Of a stretch of DNA of 64,000 nt, positions 8,443 through 20,292 are shown in pieces. Positions within the stretch are counted from its first letter, which is position 1. Each line of letters starts with the position of its first letter. The DNA comes from Devosia sp. GTDB taxonomy: Bacteria > Pseudomonadota > Alphaproteobacteria > Rhizobiales > Devosiaceae. The position numbers and the translations under genes are program-made. The notes beneath the pieces are model-generated. The model was not told the origin of the DNA. It saw nothing but the letters and a program-made list of their open reading frames with translations, and made no database searches. The stretch is from contig NZ_CP075529.1 in assembly GCF_025809055.1 (NCBI RefSeq), positions 1,426,001 through 1,490,000 of the forward strand. The letters run 5' to 3'.

Positions 8443-9998
8443 GGCTTGCTTGCGCGACGCGCCGCCGCCCGTGCCGCCAGCGCCCTCACCGCGCCGGCTG
8501 TGGAGCGGTCGATCTCATCGATGCGCGCGGCTGCCCGCTCCAGTTCCGCAATGGACCATTGCCGCTCGAGCCACGGATCGGCGCGGGAAAAATGCTGTTC
8601 CAGCACCCTTACCGCCCCGGCAACCATTTCGGGCGGCCCTTCCCTGAGCGGCCAGGCGAGGCAGGATTGGACCAGCTTGCCGTCCACCTCAGGGGCCTGC
8701 AACGCCTCGAGCGCCAGGCCCACGAGGGCGACCAGGGCCACGGGCGCGCGGTCCACCTGCCAGCGCTGGGTCAGCGCCACGCGCAGCAAATCGGGCGGCA
8801 TATCGGGCAATATGGCGCGCAGTTCGGCCAAAGCCACTTCAGGGTCCTGCGTCGAAGTCGCCCTAACCAGCGCATCCACCCCAGCCATGACCTCACCTTG
8901 CCGGGCCACGCCCATTTCGGCCATGCGCTGCCGCTCGGCCTGCACCTGGTGCGGGCTCAACGCCTCATCCAGCCAATCGTAGTTGGCACTGGGCCCATGC
9001 AACCACACGGCCTGGTCAAGCGCCGTCTGCAATCTGGCATGGTGCTCCGGGCTGTCGAAAAAATAGTCGCCGATGAGATCTGCGGCCTGCACGGCGGAAA
9101 AATCCGAAACGCCTGCGTCAGGTGACACGAGCCCCGCGCACAGCCGCTCAACGGCGGCACCGGCATCGAACCCGTCCAGCCCGTGCGGCGCATCGTAAAA
9201 ATGGTGCAGCACCGCCTTGTCGAACCAGATATGCGCCGAGAGCGCTTCATTGGCGTCATGCTGATCGATCAGGGCATGAACATGTTCGCCAAGCTCCGCA
9301 AAGCCCGGCCAGCACTGTTTGGCAAGCTCTCCCACTCTGGTCTTGAGATCGACATCACCCGCGTCTTCCTGCCTCTCGATTGCGAAAAGCAGGCTGTCGA
9401 AGGCTTGTTTACGGATTGGCACCGTCACCTCATCCGCAACGCGGCGCAGCCGGTCGGCGACGGCGGGAGCATCGACCTCGACCCGCGCAGCGGCATCGCG
9501 CAGGGTCACGGGCAAACCCGATGTCTTGACGGTGGGCGGGATAGTAGCGAAACCGGCTTCGATTCCCGTTGCGATCTGATCAAGCAGCGGCGCCGCGCCA
9601 TCCTTCAGCGCCCGCCACAGCATCGGGCTCATATTGGTCTTGCCCAGCAAGGCCAGTCCCGCCAGCGCCGCCAAAGCCTGCGGCCGCCTCTGAACTTCCC
9701 AGCCATGCAGCATCAGCGCCTGGTAGTCATGCTCGGACCGGTCCGGCGCTTCCGCCCTGAGCCTGTCCAAAGCCTCGCGCGGCCCGACCGTTTCCGGCAG
9801 CAGCGACATGGCAGCCATGACGGCATGTTCCGACGCCACCGCCGCCGATAGTTTCGCATTGGCATCCTGCAACCGGGTGAGCAGCATGTCGCCGGTCGCA
9901 CGCGTCCGCTGGCGCGCTTTTTCCGCTCGCCGCACCCACCACAAGCACCCCAGCGTGAACACCGCCGTTGCGGCAATAACCAGATAAATCCACTGCAT
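8439..9998 (-). CDS. Membrane-anchored large soluble protein, unknown function
   Basis: The protein has 519 residues. One N-terminal transmembrane helix (MQWIYLVIAATAVFTLGCLWWVRRAEKAR) is followed by positive charges, so the rest is cytosolic. The remainder is Ala/Leu/Glu-rich and helical, like an alpha-solenoid or coiled-coil scaffold, with no catalytic motif that I can see. The start at 9998 places the anchor at residue 1; the longer upstream frame is GC-rich noise. No operon partner is evident. Possibilities include a scaffold or envelope-associated protein. Confidence 0.7.
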   Translation of the reverse strand: MQWIYLVIAATAVFTLGCLWWVRRAEKARQRTRATGDMLLTRLQDANAKLSAAVASEHAVMAAMSLLPETVGPREALDRLRAEAPDRSEHDYQALMLHGWEVQRRPQALAALAGLALLGKTNMSPMLWRALKDGAAPLLDQIATGIEAGFATIPPTVKTSGLPVTLRDAAARVEVDAPAVADRLRRVADEVTVPIRKQAFDSLLFAIERQEDAGDVDLKTRVGELAKQCWPGFAELGEHVHALIDQHDANEALSAHIWFDKAVLHHFYDAPHGLDGFDAGAAVERLCAGLVSPDAGVSDFSAVQAADLIGDYFFDSPEHHARLQTALDQAVWLHGPSANYDWLDEALSPHQVQAERQRMAEMGVARQGEVMAGVDALVRATSTQDPEVALAELRAILPDMPPDLLRVALTQRWQVDRAPVALVALVGLALEALQAPEVDGKLVQSCLAWPLREGPPEMVAGAVRVLEQHFSRADPWLERQWSIAELERAAARIDEIDRSTAGAVRALAARAAARRASKP

Positions 9999-10084
9999 GT
10001 CGCGTCCATCGCCAGGATCAGACCATATCCTAGCGCGCCCGAATGACCCGGCCACCCCCGGTTCATGGTGCCAGGCACAGCAGG

Positions 10085-10112
10085 CAAAAAAAGAACGGCC
10101 CGCTGGGCCGTT
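10085..10112 (-). terminator. Intrinsic terminator downstream of the YghU-type gene
   Basis: The stem GAACGGCCC/GGGCCGTTC is followed on the minus strand by a long T-run (AAAAAAAG on the plus strand at about 10085-10092). It terminates the gene ending at 10136. Confidence 0.8.
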
Positions 10113-10135
10113 CAGGGAGTGTATCGCGGGATCAG

Positions 10136-11002
10136 TTAGACCGTGCCGCGTTCCTTGCGGATCGCCAGGACCTTGTCCACGTCCGCCGCAGCGTGCCGCT
10201 CGTGCAGATGCTCGTCCTCTGGCCCACCGGCGGCATTGACGCACCGTCCGCGCTTGACGGGTTCGCGCGCATCCACCTGCTTGGCCCAGCGCAACAGGTT
10301 CTTGTAACTCGCAACGTCAAGGAACTCGCCGGCATTGTAGGCGCGGCCCAGCACCATGCCGCCATACCAGGGGAAGATGGCCATGTCGGCGATGCTGTAA
10401 TCGCTGCCAGACACATATTCATGCTCGGCCAGGTGCCGGTCGAGCACATCGAGCTGGCGCTTGGTTTCCATGGCATAGCGATTGATCGGATATTCGAGCT
10501 TCACCGGCGCATAGGCATAGAAATGCCCGAATCCACCGCCGACAAAAGGCGCGCTGCCCATCTGCCAGAACAGCCAGTTCATGGTTTCGGCGCGCTTGGC
10601 CGGGTCCTTGGACAGGAAGGCATCGAACTTGTCGGCAAGATAGACCAGGATCGAGCCACTCTCGAAGAGCCGGACCGGCTCGGCCGGACCGTAGTCCATC
10701 ATCGCAGGGATCTTGGAATTGGGATTGATGGCGACGAAGTCTGATCCGAACTGGTCGCCCTTGCCGATATTGACGAGGTAGGCGTCGTATTCGGCATCAT
10801 GCCCGGCCGCCAGCAGCTCTTCGAGCATGATGGTGACCTTCTGCCCATTGGGGGTCGCCAGCGAATAGAGCTGGAACGGATGGGCGCCGCGCGGCAGTTT
10901 TGCATCATGCGTGGCCCCGGCAATCGGGCGATTGGTGCTTGCAAAGGCCCCGCCATTTTCCTTGTCCCAGGTCCACACCTTTGGCGGCACATATTCAGTC
11001 AT
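10136..11002 (-). CDS. yghU: Glutathione-dependent disulfide-bond oxidoreductase, YghU-type GST
   Basis: The protein has 288 residues. The N-terminal extension YVPPKVWTWDKENGGAF and the following HPFQLYSLATPNGQKVTIML are characteristic of the YghU/YfcG (Nu-class) glutathione transferases, which reduce disulfides with GSH rather than conjugating xenobiotics. The thioredoxin fold covers about 45-130 and the helical GST C-domain about 140-265. The start at 11002 (MTEYVPP) matches the family; the frame extends upstream without conserved content. Monocistronic with its own terminator. Confidence 0.9.
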   Translation of the reverse strand: MTEYVPPKVWTWDKENGGAFASTNRPIAGATHDAKLPRGAHPFQLYSLATPNGQKVTIMLEELLAAGHDAEYDAYLVNIGKGDQFGSDFVAINPNSKIPAMMDYGPAEPVRLFESGSILVYLADKFDAFLSKDPAKRAETMNWLFWQMGSAPFVGGGFGHFYAYAPVKLEYPINRYAMETKRQLDVLDRHLAEHEYVSGSDYSIADMAIFPWYGGMVLGRAYNAGEFLDVASYKNLLRWAKQVDAREPVKRGRCVNAAGGPEDEHLHERHAAADVDKVLAIRKERGTV

Positions 11003-11138
11003 CGGCCATGCTTTCTGTTTGGTTTGGAGGATGGCAATCGATTCATCGCCTTGTGCCGATATAAGCACACTTGTCCCGGGTGGTAACCCCGCTCGCGTAA
11101 TTCTTGCCAGTGTGTCCTTGCCCGGCTAAGCCTCCGCA

Positions 11139-12248
11139 ATGATCACGCCACCCTTCTCCATCTTCGCAGTCTCCACGCCCGGACTTGAACTGCCCCTGGC
11201 CGAGGAGATCCGGGCTGCCGGGTTTGCAGACGCACAGCTCGTGGACGGTGGCGTGGAATTTGCGGGCAATTGGAACGAGGTCTGGCGCGCCAATCTGGTA
11301 TTGCGCGGCGCCACCCGCATCCTGGTCCGCGTCGCATCCTTCCGTGCCATGCATCTGGCGCAGCTGGACAAGCGGGCGAGCAAGCTCGAATGGGAAAAAA
11401 TTCTCCGCCGCGACATTGCGCTCCATGTCGAAGCCAGTTGCCGACGCTCCCGCATCTACCATGCCGGCGCCGCCGCCCAGCGCGTCGCCAACGCTATTCG
11501 CGACGGCTTGGGCACCGAAATTTCCGAAACGGCGCAACTGCGTATCATGGTCCGGATCGAGGACGATCTCGTGACCATCAGCATCGACACAACCGGCGAG
11601 TCGCTGCACAAGCGCGGGTTCAAGGAGGGCGTGGCCAAGGCGCCCATGCGAGAGACCATGGCCGCCATGTTTCTGCGCCAATGCGGGTTCACCGGCACTG
11701 AACCGATCCTCGACCCCATGTGCGGATCGGGCACCTTCCCCATTGAGGCCGCCGAAATCGCGGCCGGACTGCTTCCTGGTCGCCAACGGGCCTTCGCCTT
11801 CGAACACCTGCCCGGATTTGACCCCGCAGCCTGGAACCGGATGCGCGAAACGGCGCCGCCGAGGCTACCCGCGATCCAGTTCTACGGCTCGGATCGCGAC
11901 GCCGGGGCCATCCGCATGGCCACCGAGAATGCCGGGCGCGCCGGTGTCTCGACCCTGACGCGGTTCACCCAGGCGAGCATCGAGACCCTCGAGCCGCCCC
12001 AGGGCGAACCGGGTCTCGTCATCGTCAACCCGCCCTATGGCACCCGCGTCGGCAGCAAGGGTCCGCTGATCGGTGTCCATCGCACCCTTGGCCAGGTGCT
12101 GCGCACCCGCTTTTCCGGATGGCGCGTGGGCGTCGTCACGGCCGACCGGCAACTGGCGGAGGCAACCGGGCTTGCCTTCGAGCCCATGCTGCCCCCGGTT
12201 CTGCATGGTGGCATAAGGGTCGCGCTCTATCGCACGGCACCGCTGTGA
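11139..12248 (+). CDS. THUMP-domain class I RNA methyltransferase, RlmL/YpsC-type
   Basis: The protein has 369 residues. The N-terminal half holds a THUMP-like RNA-binding region; the C-terminal half is a Rossmann methyltransferase with motif I DPMCGSGTF and motif IV NPPYGTR. This arrangement is that of 23S rRNA m2G2445 methyltransferases (RlmL N-terminal module) and their YpsC relatives. It methylates guanine N2 in RNA; the exact site is inferred. It stands alone, with a receiver-domain gene following about 115 bp later. Confidence 0.88.
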   Translation: MITPPFSIFAVSTPGLELPLAEEIRAAGFADAQLVDGGVEFAGNWNEVWRANLVLRGATRILVRVASFRAMHLAQLDKRASKLEWEKILRRDIALHVEASCRRSRIYHAGAAAQRVANAIRDGLGTEISETAQLRIMVRIEDDLVTISIDTTGESLHKRGFKEGVAKAPMRETMAAMFLRQCGFTGTEPILDPMCGSGTFPIEAAEIAAGLLPGRQRAFAFEHLPGFDPAAWNRMRETAPPRLPAIQFYGSDRDAGAIRMATENAGRAGVSTLTRFTQASIETLEPPQGEPGLVIVNPPYGTRVGSKGPLIGVHRTLGQVLRTRFSGWRVGVVTADRQLAEATGLAFEPMLPPVLHGGIRVALYRTAPL

Positions 12249-12363
12249 TCCGCGCAATTTGAACCAAATGATAACCATGCTGCCAGCCATGCGCTGGCTG
12301 CATGCAACCAGGCGGCCGGTTCTGTCTTCACTCCCTTGCGTATTGCGTTCCGAGGGGAAGACA

Positions 12364-12732
12364 ATGACCATCAAACCGCGAATTCTTGTCGTCGAGGACC
12401 AGGCCCTGCTGCTGCTCGACCTCGTCGATCAGCTCAACGAACTGGGTTTTGATGCCGTGCCGGCCAGTTCGGCGCGCAGCGCGGCGCATCTGCTCAATGC
12501 CCGTTTCGACGCCCTCGTGACCGATATCGAACTGGGTGATGGCCCCAACGGGCTGACGCTGGCGCGCCTGGCCCATGGCCGCAACCCGGCCATGCCCATC
12601 GTGGTGGTCTCCGGCGGCGTCACCCCCCGCGCCCGCGACCTGCCGCATGGGGCCCGCTTCGTGCCGAAACCCTATCGCATCGAACATATTCTCTCGGCGC
12701 TGGAGCAACAGACGGTCGCCCACGCTGCCTGA
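12364..12732 (+). CDS. Single-domain response regulator (CheY-like receiver)
   Basis: The protein has 122 residues and is entirely a receiver domain. The acidic pair is in ILVVEDQALLL, the phospho-acceptor aspartate in DALVTDIELGD, the switch serine in IVVVSGG, and the lysine in FVPKPYR. There is no output domain. The start at 12364 follows GAGGGGAAG at ribosome-binding distance; the frame continues upstream to 12259 without receiver homology. Such stand-alone receivers in alphaproteobacteria often serve hybrid kinases of the HWE type. No kinase is adjacent. Confidence 0.88.
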   Translation: MTIKPRILVVEDQALLLLDLVDQLNELGFDAVPASSARSAAHLLNARFDALVTDIELGDGPNGLTLARLAHGRNPAMPIVVVSGGVTPRARDLPHGARFVPKPYRIEHILSALEQQTVAHAA

Positions 12733-12811
12733 TCACTTTCCGGTTGATTGGGGAACACCACCGCCCCCTGGACGTTTCTCCCTCACACGCACCAAGTCGA
12801 GGAGAGAAAAA

Positions 12812-13012
12812 ATGGATTGGAACCGCATCGAAGGCAGCTGGAAGCAGCTTGCGGGCAAGGCCAAGGAACAGTGGGGCAAGCTCACTGACGATGACATTGC
12901 CCAGATCAACGGCAATCGCGAACAGCTCGAAGGCAAGATCCAGGAGCGCTACGGCAAGGCCAAGGACGAGGTCCGCAAGGAAATCGATGACTGGTCCGGC
13001 CGTCTGCACTAA
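12812..13012 (+). CDS. CsbD family stress-response protein
   Basis: The protein has 66 residues: MDWNRIEGSWKQLAGKAKEQ, then two amphipathic, highly charged helices and the family's GKIQERYGKAKDEV repeat-like half. CsbD-like proteins are abundant small hydrophilic proteins induced by general stress; the biochemical role is unknown. GAGGAGAG lies just upstream of the start, and a strong terminator follows, so it is a single-gene transcript. Confidence 0.92.
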   Translation: MDWNRIEGSWKQLAGKAKEQWGKLTDDDIAQINGNREQLEGKIQERYGKAKDEVRKEIDDWSGRLH

Positions 13013-13026
13013 AAGCTGACTGCCTC

Positions 13027-13056
13027 GAAAAAGGCCCGGCACGTCCGGGCCTTTTT
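13027..13056 (+). terminator. Intrinsic terminator after the csbD-like gene
   Basis: The stem AAAAAGGCCCGG/CCGGGCCTTTTT with loop CACGT ends in a T-run, directly behind the csbD-like stop codon. Confidence 0.9.
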
Positions 13057-13140
13057 CGTGTCCGGCGCTCCCCGCTCACGAACTTTGCCTTGTTGCGTGA
13101 AATGCGGGATAGTGCGCTCAGATAAAGCCGAGACCCCGAT

Positions 13141-13650
13141 TTGCCCCGCGACAGCCGCCTTTCGCGCATGTTGCACCTGCTGATCCACATGGACCGGCAC
13201 GTGCATCGCGCCACCTCCGAGACCCTGGCAAAAATGCTCGACACCAACCCGGTCGTCGTCCGCCGCATGATGGCGGGCCTGCGCGATCTGGGCCTGGTCA
13301 CCTCGGAAAAGGGCCATGGCGGCGGCTGGGAACTGGCGCGGCCCCTCGATGCCATCACCCTGTGGGACGTCTATGAAGCCGTCGGCAGCCCGGCCCTGTT
13401 CAATATCGGCCCCAATGCCGATCAGCCGGACTGCCTCGTCGAACAATCGGTCGATGCCCGCCTTGGCAATGCGCTGACCGAAGCCGAGGCACTTTTGCGC
13501 GCCCGCTTCCAGTCCGTCCGCCTCTCCGATATTGCCGCCGATTTCGAGACCCGTTTTGCCGATCTCAAGGCCCGGGGACAGATCGGCTCCCATGTCCGAT
13601 GGGACCCCAACCCCCATGGATCGGCCGATGAGCAGGAGCCAAAACCATGA
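13141..13650 (+). CDS. Rrf2 family transcriptional regulator
   Basis: The protein has 169 residues. The winged helix is at the N-terminus (DSRLSRMLHLLIHM, then VVVRRMMAGLRDLGLVTSEKG and the glycine-rich wing GHGGGWELARP). The YEAVG and DCLVEQ regions match the YwnA-like branch of Rrf2. Only one Cys is visible in the effector region, so an Fe-S cluster like that of IscR is unlikely. The start is TTG at 13141; an ATG nine codons later would cut into the first helix. It overlaps the next gene by 4 bp and probably controls it. Confidence 0.85.
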   Translation: MPRDSRLSRMLHLLIHMDRHVHRATSETLAKMLDTNPVVVRRMMAGLRDLGLVTSEKGHGGGWELARPLDAITLWDVYEAVGSPALFNIGPNADQPDCLVEQSVDARLGNALTEAEALLRARFQSVRLSDIAADFETRFADLKARGQIGSHVRWDPNPHGSADEQEPKP

Positions 13651-14000
13651 ACAGCAGCCACCGCATCTATGCCATGAGCGTCGCCAGCGTTTACGTCCAC
13701 TATGTCACCAAGGTCGAGCGGAAGGGGCGCAACACCGATGAGCTCAACGAGGTCATCCGCTGGCTGACCGGCTATAGCCAGGCCGAACTCGAGGGCCACC
13801 TCGCGGACAAGACCACGTTCGAGGCCTTCTTCGCCCAGGCCCCTGCCCTCAACCCCAATCGCCCGCTCATCAAGGGCGTCATCTGCGGCGTGCGCATCGA
13901 GGAGATCGAAGACCCGCTGATGCGCGAAATCCGCTACATGGACAAACTCGTCGATGAACTTGCCAAGGGCCGGCCGATGGAGAAAATCCTGCGCGCGTAA
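13647..14000 (+). CDS. DUF2200 domain-containing protein
   Basis: The protein has 117 residues with the DUF2200 hallmarks: IYAMSVASVYVHYVTKVERK, ELNEVIRWLTGY and IKGVICGVRIEEIEDPLMREIRYMDKL. No function is established. The ATG overlaps the stop of the Rrf2 regulator (ATGA), indicating translational coupling. Cytosolic, with no membrane or secretion signals. Confidence 0.9.
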   Translation: MNSSHRIYAMSVASVYVHYVTKVERKGRNTDELNEVIRWLTGYSQAELEGHLADKTTFEAFFAQAPALNPNRPLIKGVICGVRIEEIEDPLMREIRYMDKLVDELAKGRPMEKILRA

Positions 14001-14018
14001 CAGGACACGGCCCGCATC

Positions 14019-15089
14019 ATGCAAGGTATCGAACTTTCCCGCCGCTTCTATGCTGATTTGGTCCGTCCCTGGCTGGCCGGGGCTGCTCCCGGCTTGCGCC
14101 ATGCCGCGGCGCTCACGGGCTATGGCTCGGAACTGCTCGGCTTCGATGATGCCATGTCGCGTGACCACAATTGGGGCCCGCGCGTGCATCTTGTCGTCTC
14201 CGAGGCCGATTTCAAAACCCATGCCAGGCGGCTCATCGAAGATTTCGGCCGCAACCTGCCGGAGACATTTGCAGGCGAACCCATGGGCTGGCGTGCCCGG
14301 CCGCATCCGCCGGCCGACGACCCCGGCGCGCTCGGCGCCAGCCAACACGGGCTCGAAATCCACACGCTGGCCAGTAAACTCAAGGGCGCCCTCGCGATTG
14401 CGACCCCCCAAGGCCTGACCGCGATCGACTGGCTCGGCTTGCCCGAACAACGCCTCCTCGCCTTCACCGCCGGCGCCGTGTTCCACGATGACGACGGGCA
14501 CTTGTCCGCCGCCCGCGCCGAGCTGGCCTATTTCCCGGACCATGTCTGGCTCTACAAGATCGCCTGCCAGTGGCGCCGCATTGCAGAGCAGCAGGCCTTT
14601 GTCGGCCGTACCGGCATTGTCGGCGATGACCTCGGCTCGCGCGTCATCGCGGCGCGTCTGGCTCACGACGTCATGCACATGGCCTTCCTGCTGGCCCGCC
14701 GCTATGCGCCCTATGCCAAGTGGCTCGGCAGCGCCTTCAAGAGCCTGCCACTGGCACAGGACCTCGCGCCACATCTCGATGCCGCCCTCGCCGCGCCCGG
14801 CTGGCAGCAGCGCGGCGAAGCCCTGGCCGCCGCCTATCTGGTTCTGGCGCAAGACCAGTTGCAGCAGCGCATAGGCGATCCGTTCGAGCCGGTCATCGGC
14901 CCCTATCACGACCGCCCCTTCGCCACGATCAATACAGACGACATCGTGGCGGCCACCATGTCGGCAATTGCCGACAACGAGATGAAAAACTGGCCGGTCA
15001 TCGGCAGCATCGATCAGGTCAGCGACCTGACCCCGCTTCTGGAAGACCCTGCCGCCTGTCACGATGTGACCGCCGCGATTCTGTCATGA
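14019..15089 (+). CDS. DUF4037 domain protein, nucleotidyltransferase-like
   Basis: The protein has 356 residues. Near the N-terminus, YGSELLGFDDAMSRDHNWGP contains the Gly-Ser...Asp pattern of DNA-polymerase-beta-like nucleotidyltransferases, as is usual for DUF4037. The remaining part (about 120-350) is the helical DUF4037 body (LAYFPDHVWLYKIACQWRRI, SRVIAARLAHDVMHMAFLLARRYAPY). The enzymatic activity is untested and inferred only from fold. It lies 18 bp after the DUF2200 gene in an apparent Rrf2-DUF2200-DUF4037 operon. Confidence 0.85.
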   Translation: MQGIELSRRFYADLVRPWLAGAAPGLRHAAALTGYGSELLGFDDAMSRDHNWGPRVHLVVSEADFKTHARRLIEDFGRNLPETFAGEPMGWRARPHPPADDPGALGASQHGLEIHTLASKLKGALAIATPQGLTAIDWLGLPEQRLLAFTAGAVFHDDDGHLSAARAELAYFPDHVWLYKIACQWRRIAEQQAFVGRTGIVGDDLGSRVIAARLAHDVMHMAFLLARRYAPYAKWLGSAFKSLPLAQDLAPHLDAALAAPGWQQRGEALAAAYLVLAQDQLQQRIGDPFEPVIGPYHDRPFATINTDDIVAATMSAIADNEMKNWPVIGSIDQVSDLTPLLEDPAACHDVTAAILS

Positions 15090-15211
15090 CCCTGGCCAGA
15101 GGCTTCCCCGGCCAGCGCCCGGGCCGTTCCGGTCAAGACCCGTCCGCCCGGGCGCGCAAACCGGGGCATCCTCCCCGTCATTTCTCTTTTGCCCAATCCC
15201 AGGAATTTTCG

Positions 15212-15694
15212 ATGAGCGTAGCCTTTACCAAGGAAGACAGCGCCGAGACGGCAGCGGAAACCATGCTGCCCGAAAAGCCCATTCCCGAAGGGCCCAACCT
15301 TGTCACCGCAGAGGGCCTTGCAAGGCTCGAACAGCAACTGGCCGAGGCCAAATCCGCCTATGAAACCGCGCTGGCCATCGAAGACATCAACGAGCGCCGC
15401 CGCCAGGCCGCCAATCCCCACCGCGACCTGCGCTACCTCACCGAGCGCCTGCGCACCGCCCAGGTCATGCCGCCGCCCGACACCACCACCACGGTCGCCT
15501 TCGGCTCCCGCATCACCATTGAACGCGACGACGGCCGGACGCAGACCTACACGATCGTCGGCGAAGACGAAGCCGACCCCAAAACGGGAACGCTGTCCTT
15601 CGCCTCACCCCTGGCGCGAGCGCTGATGGGCAAGGCGGTGGGCGATGTGGCGATGGTGGGAGAGGCAGAGGTGGAGATTGTAGGGATTGGGTGA
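15212..15694 (+). CDS. GreA/GreB-like transcription factor paralogue
   Basis: The protein has 160 residues. An N-terminal helical hairpin (GLARLEQQLAEAKSAYETAL, then RYLTERLRTAQV) is followed by the C-terminal FKBP-like GreA/GreB domain (VAFGSRITIERDDG, TYTIVGEDEADP, SPLARALMGKAVGD). The acidic hairpin tip of genuine GreA (DLSENAE in the copy at 30574) is replaced here by ERRRQAANPHR, and the coiled coil is shorter. It should therefore reach the polymerase secondary channel without stimulating cleavage. It is one of two Gre-type proteins in the window. The start at 15212 is chosen for family-like length. Confidence 0.8.
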   Translation: MSVAFTKEDSAETAAETMLPEKPIPEGPNLVTAEGLARLEQQLAEAKSAYETALAIEDINERRRQAANPHRDLRYLTERLRTAQVMPPPDTTTTVAFGSRITIERDDGRTQTYTIVGEDEADPKTGTLSFASPLARALMGKAVGDVAMVGEAEVEIVGIG

Positions 15695-15715
15695 GGGGCC
15701 ACGCGGCTTCCCCCA

Positions 15716-15890
15716 ACCACCGCGCGTCACCCTCGGGCTTGACCCGAGGGGACTGCACTTGGCAATGCCAGCGCACGCACCAACACCGACAATTGAGCCT
15801 CACCAGCGCGTGCAGGACTGCGCCCGCATTCGCCATCTGAAGGACAGAGCCCTCGGGTCAAGGCCGAGGGTGACGGCCGGTGTGTAGGAC
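15716..15890. repeat. Pair of inverted REP-like palindromes
   Basis: GTCACCCTCGGGCTTGACCC (from about 15726) and CCTCGGGTCAAGGCCGAGGG (from about 15851) are inverted copies of the same short palindrome. Related copies occur at 43622-43650 and 43956-43981. They sit in the 362-bp gap between 15695 and 16056, which has no gene. Confidence 0.7.
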
Positions 15891-15924
15891 GACATAAGAG
15901 ACAGGACGAATGCCCCCTCTTTAC

Positions 15925-15996
15925 CTCCCCCTAGAATGGGGGAGGTAGCGACGCTAGGCCCGACGGGCCGTAGCAAAGCTAGGTGGGGGTTCTTTA
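15925..15996. repeat. Repeat element with CTCCCCC...GGGGGAG palindrome
   Basis: CCTCCCCCTAGAATGGGGGA and the following GGCCCGACGGGCC are two consecutive hairpins. Variants of the first recur at about 43767-43789 (CTCCCCCTGATAGGGGGAG) and about 43884-43904 (CTCCCCCTGTCAGGGGGAG). They are dispersed intergenic palindromes; no coding content is seen. Confidence 0.6.
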
Positions 15997-16056
15997 CCGC
16001 CAATTGCGCTCTCTCCAATAATCTCCAACACTGTCGGAAACTTGCACGGGTGCCAC

Positions 16057-16800
16057 ATGAGCTCACTTTACGATGACGCGGGCCTGTACGACTTGGTAGC
16101 GCCACCCGACGCTGCCATGGAGCGCTACTACGTCGACAATGCCGGAGGCCCCGGCCGTCGTGTTCTTGAGCTCGCCTGCGGCACAGGCCGCTTCACAGTA
16201 CGGTTGGCGGCCAGCGGCGCCGATGTCACTGGCGCCGACCTTTCAGCAACCATGCTCGCCGGGGCCCGCCAACGGCTCACCGAACAAGGCCTCCGCGCCG
16301 ACCTGATCGAGTTGGACATGCGTGGCTTCGATCTTGGCGTGCAATTTGACGCCGTTGTAGTTGCCGCCAATTCCTTGATGCACCTGCATACGCAGGACGA
16401 TTTCACCCGGGCCATGTCGTCGATACGCCGCCACCTCGCACCCGGCGGCGTGTTTGCCTTTGATGTCTTTGTCCCAAGCGCGCGGCTCCTAGGTCGTCCG
16501 CCTGATCAGCGCCACCCCCTCGGCACCTTTGCCCGCGAAGGCCTAGGCCCTGTCGTCGTCGAGGAAACGGTCTCCTACGACCCCATCACCCAGATCAGCC
16601 GCGCCGATTGGTACTGGTCCACCAACACCCAAAGAGACTTTCGCCACACACGCCTCGACCTCCGCCAAATCTACCCCCAGGAACTGCCCATGTTGCTTGG
16701 CTTGGGCGGCCTCAAACTCGCACAGCGTTACGGAGACTTCGCACTCGGGACACTGACGCCCCAAAGCTTCCGGCAAGTCTGCCTCGCGGTTCTCGATTGA
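16057..16800 (+). CDS. Class I SAM-dependent methyltransferase
   Basis: The protein has 247 residues. Motif I is VLELACGTGRF with the acidic residue in VTGADLSATML. Motif IV lies in FDAVVVAANSLMHL and the post-motif in LAPGGVFAFDVF. The C-terminal half matches small-molecule methyltransferases of the UbiE/Methyltransf_25 type. The substrate cannot be assigned. ATG at 16057 is preferred over a TTG at 16042. It is flanked by repeats on the left and carB on the right. Confidence 0.82.
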   Translation: MSSLYDDAGLYDLVAPPDAAMERYYVDNAGGPGRRVLELACGTGRFTVRLAASGADVTGADLSATMLAGARQRLTEQGLRADLIELDMRGFDLGVQFDAVVVAANSLMHLHTQDDFTRAMSSIRRHLAPGGVFAFDVFVPSARLLGRPPDQRHPLGTFAREGLGPVVVEETVSYDPITQISRADWYWSTNTQRDFRHTRLDLRQIYPQELPMLLGLGGLKLAQRYGDFALGTLTPQSFRQVCLAVLD

Positions 16801-16980
16801 ACCGCACCCCCTTCCCTTTCCGCTCCTCTTCCGCTACACCGCCCGCTTAACCACCATGTTCGGTCTTTTCCCCTGCGCTGCTGTGCTCAACGGCCACGCG
16901 GGTTTCGCGCGGACGGGTGTGTTCGGGCGATTCTCTCCCTCGCCCGCTAGTGTCCGACTGTGAGCGAGCGAGCCCAAAAA

Positions 16981-20288
<3,308 letters not shown>

Positions 20289-20292
<4 letters not shown>

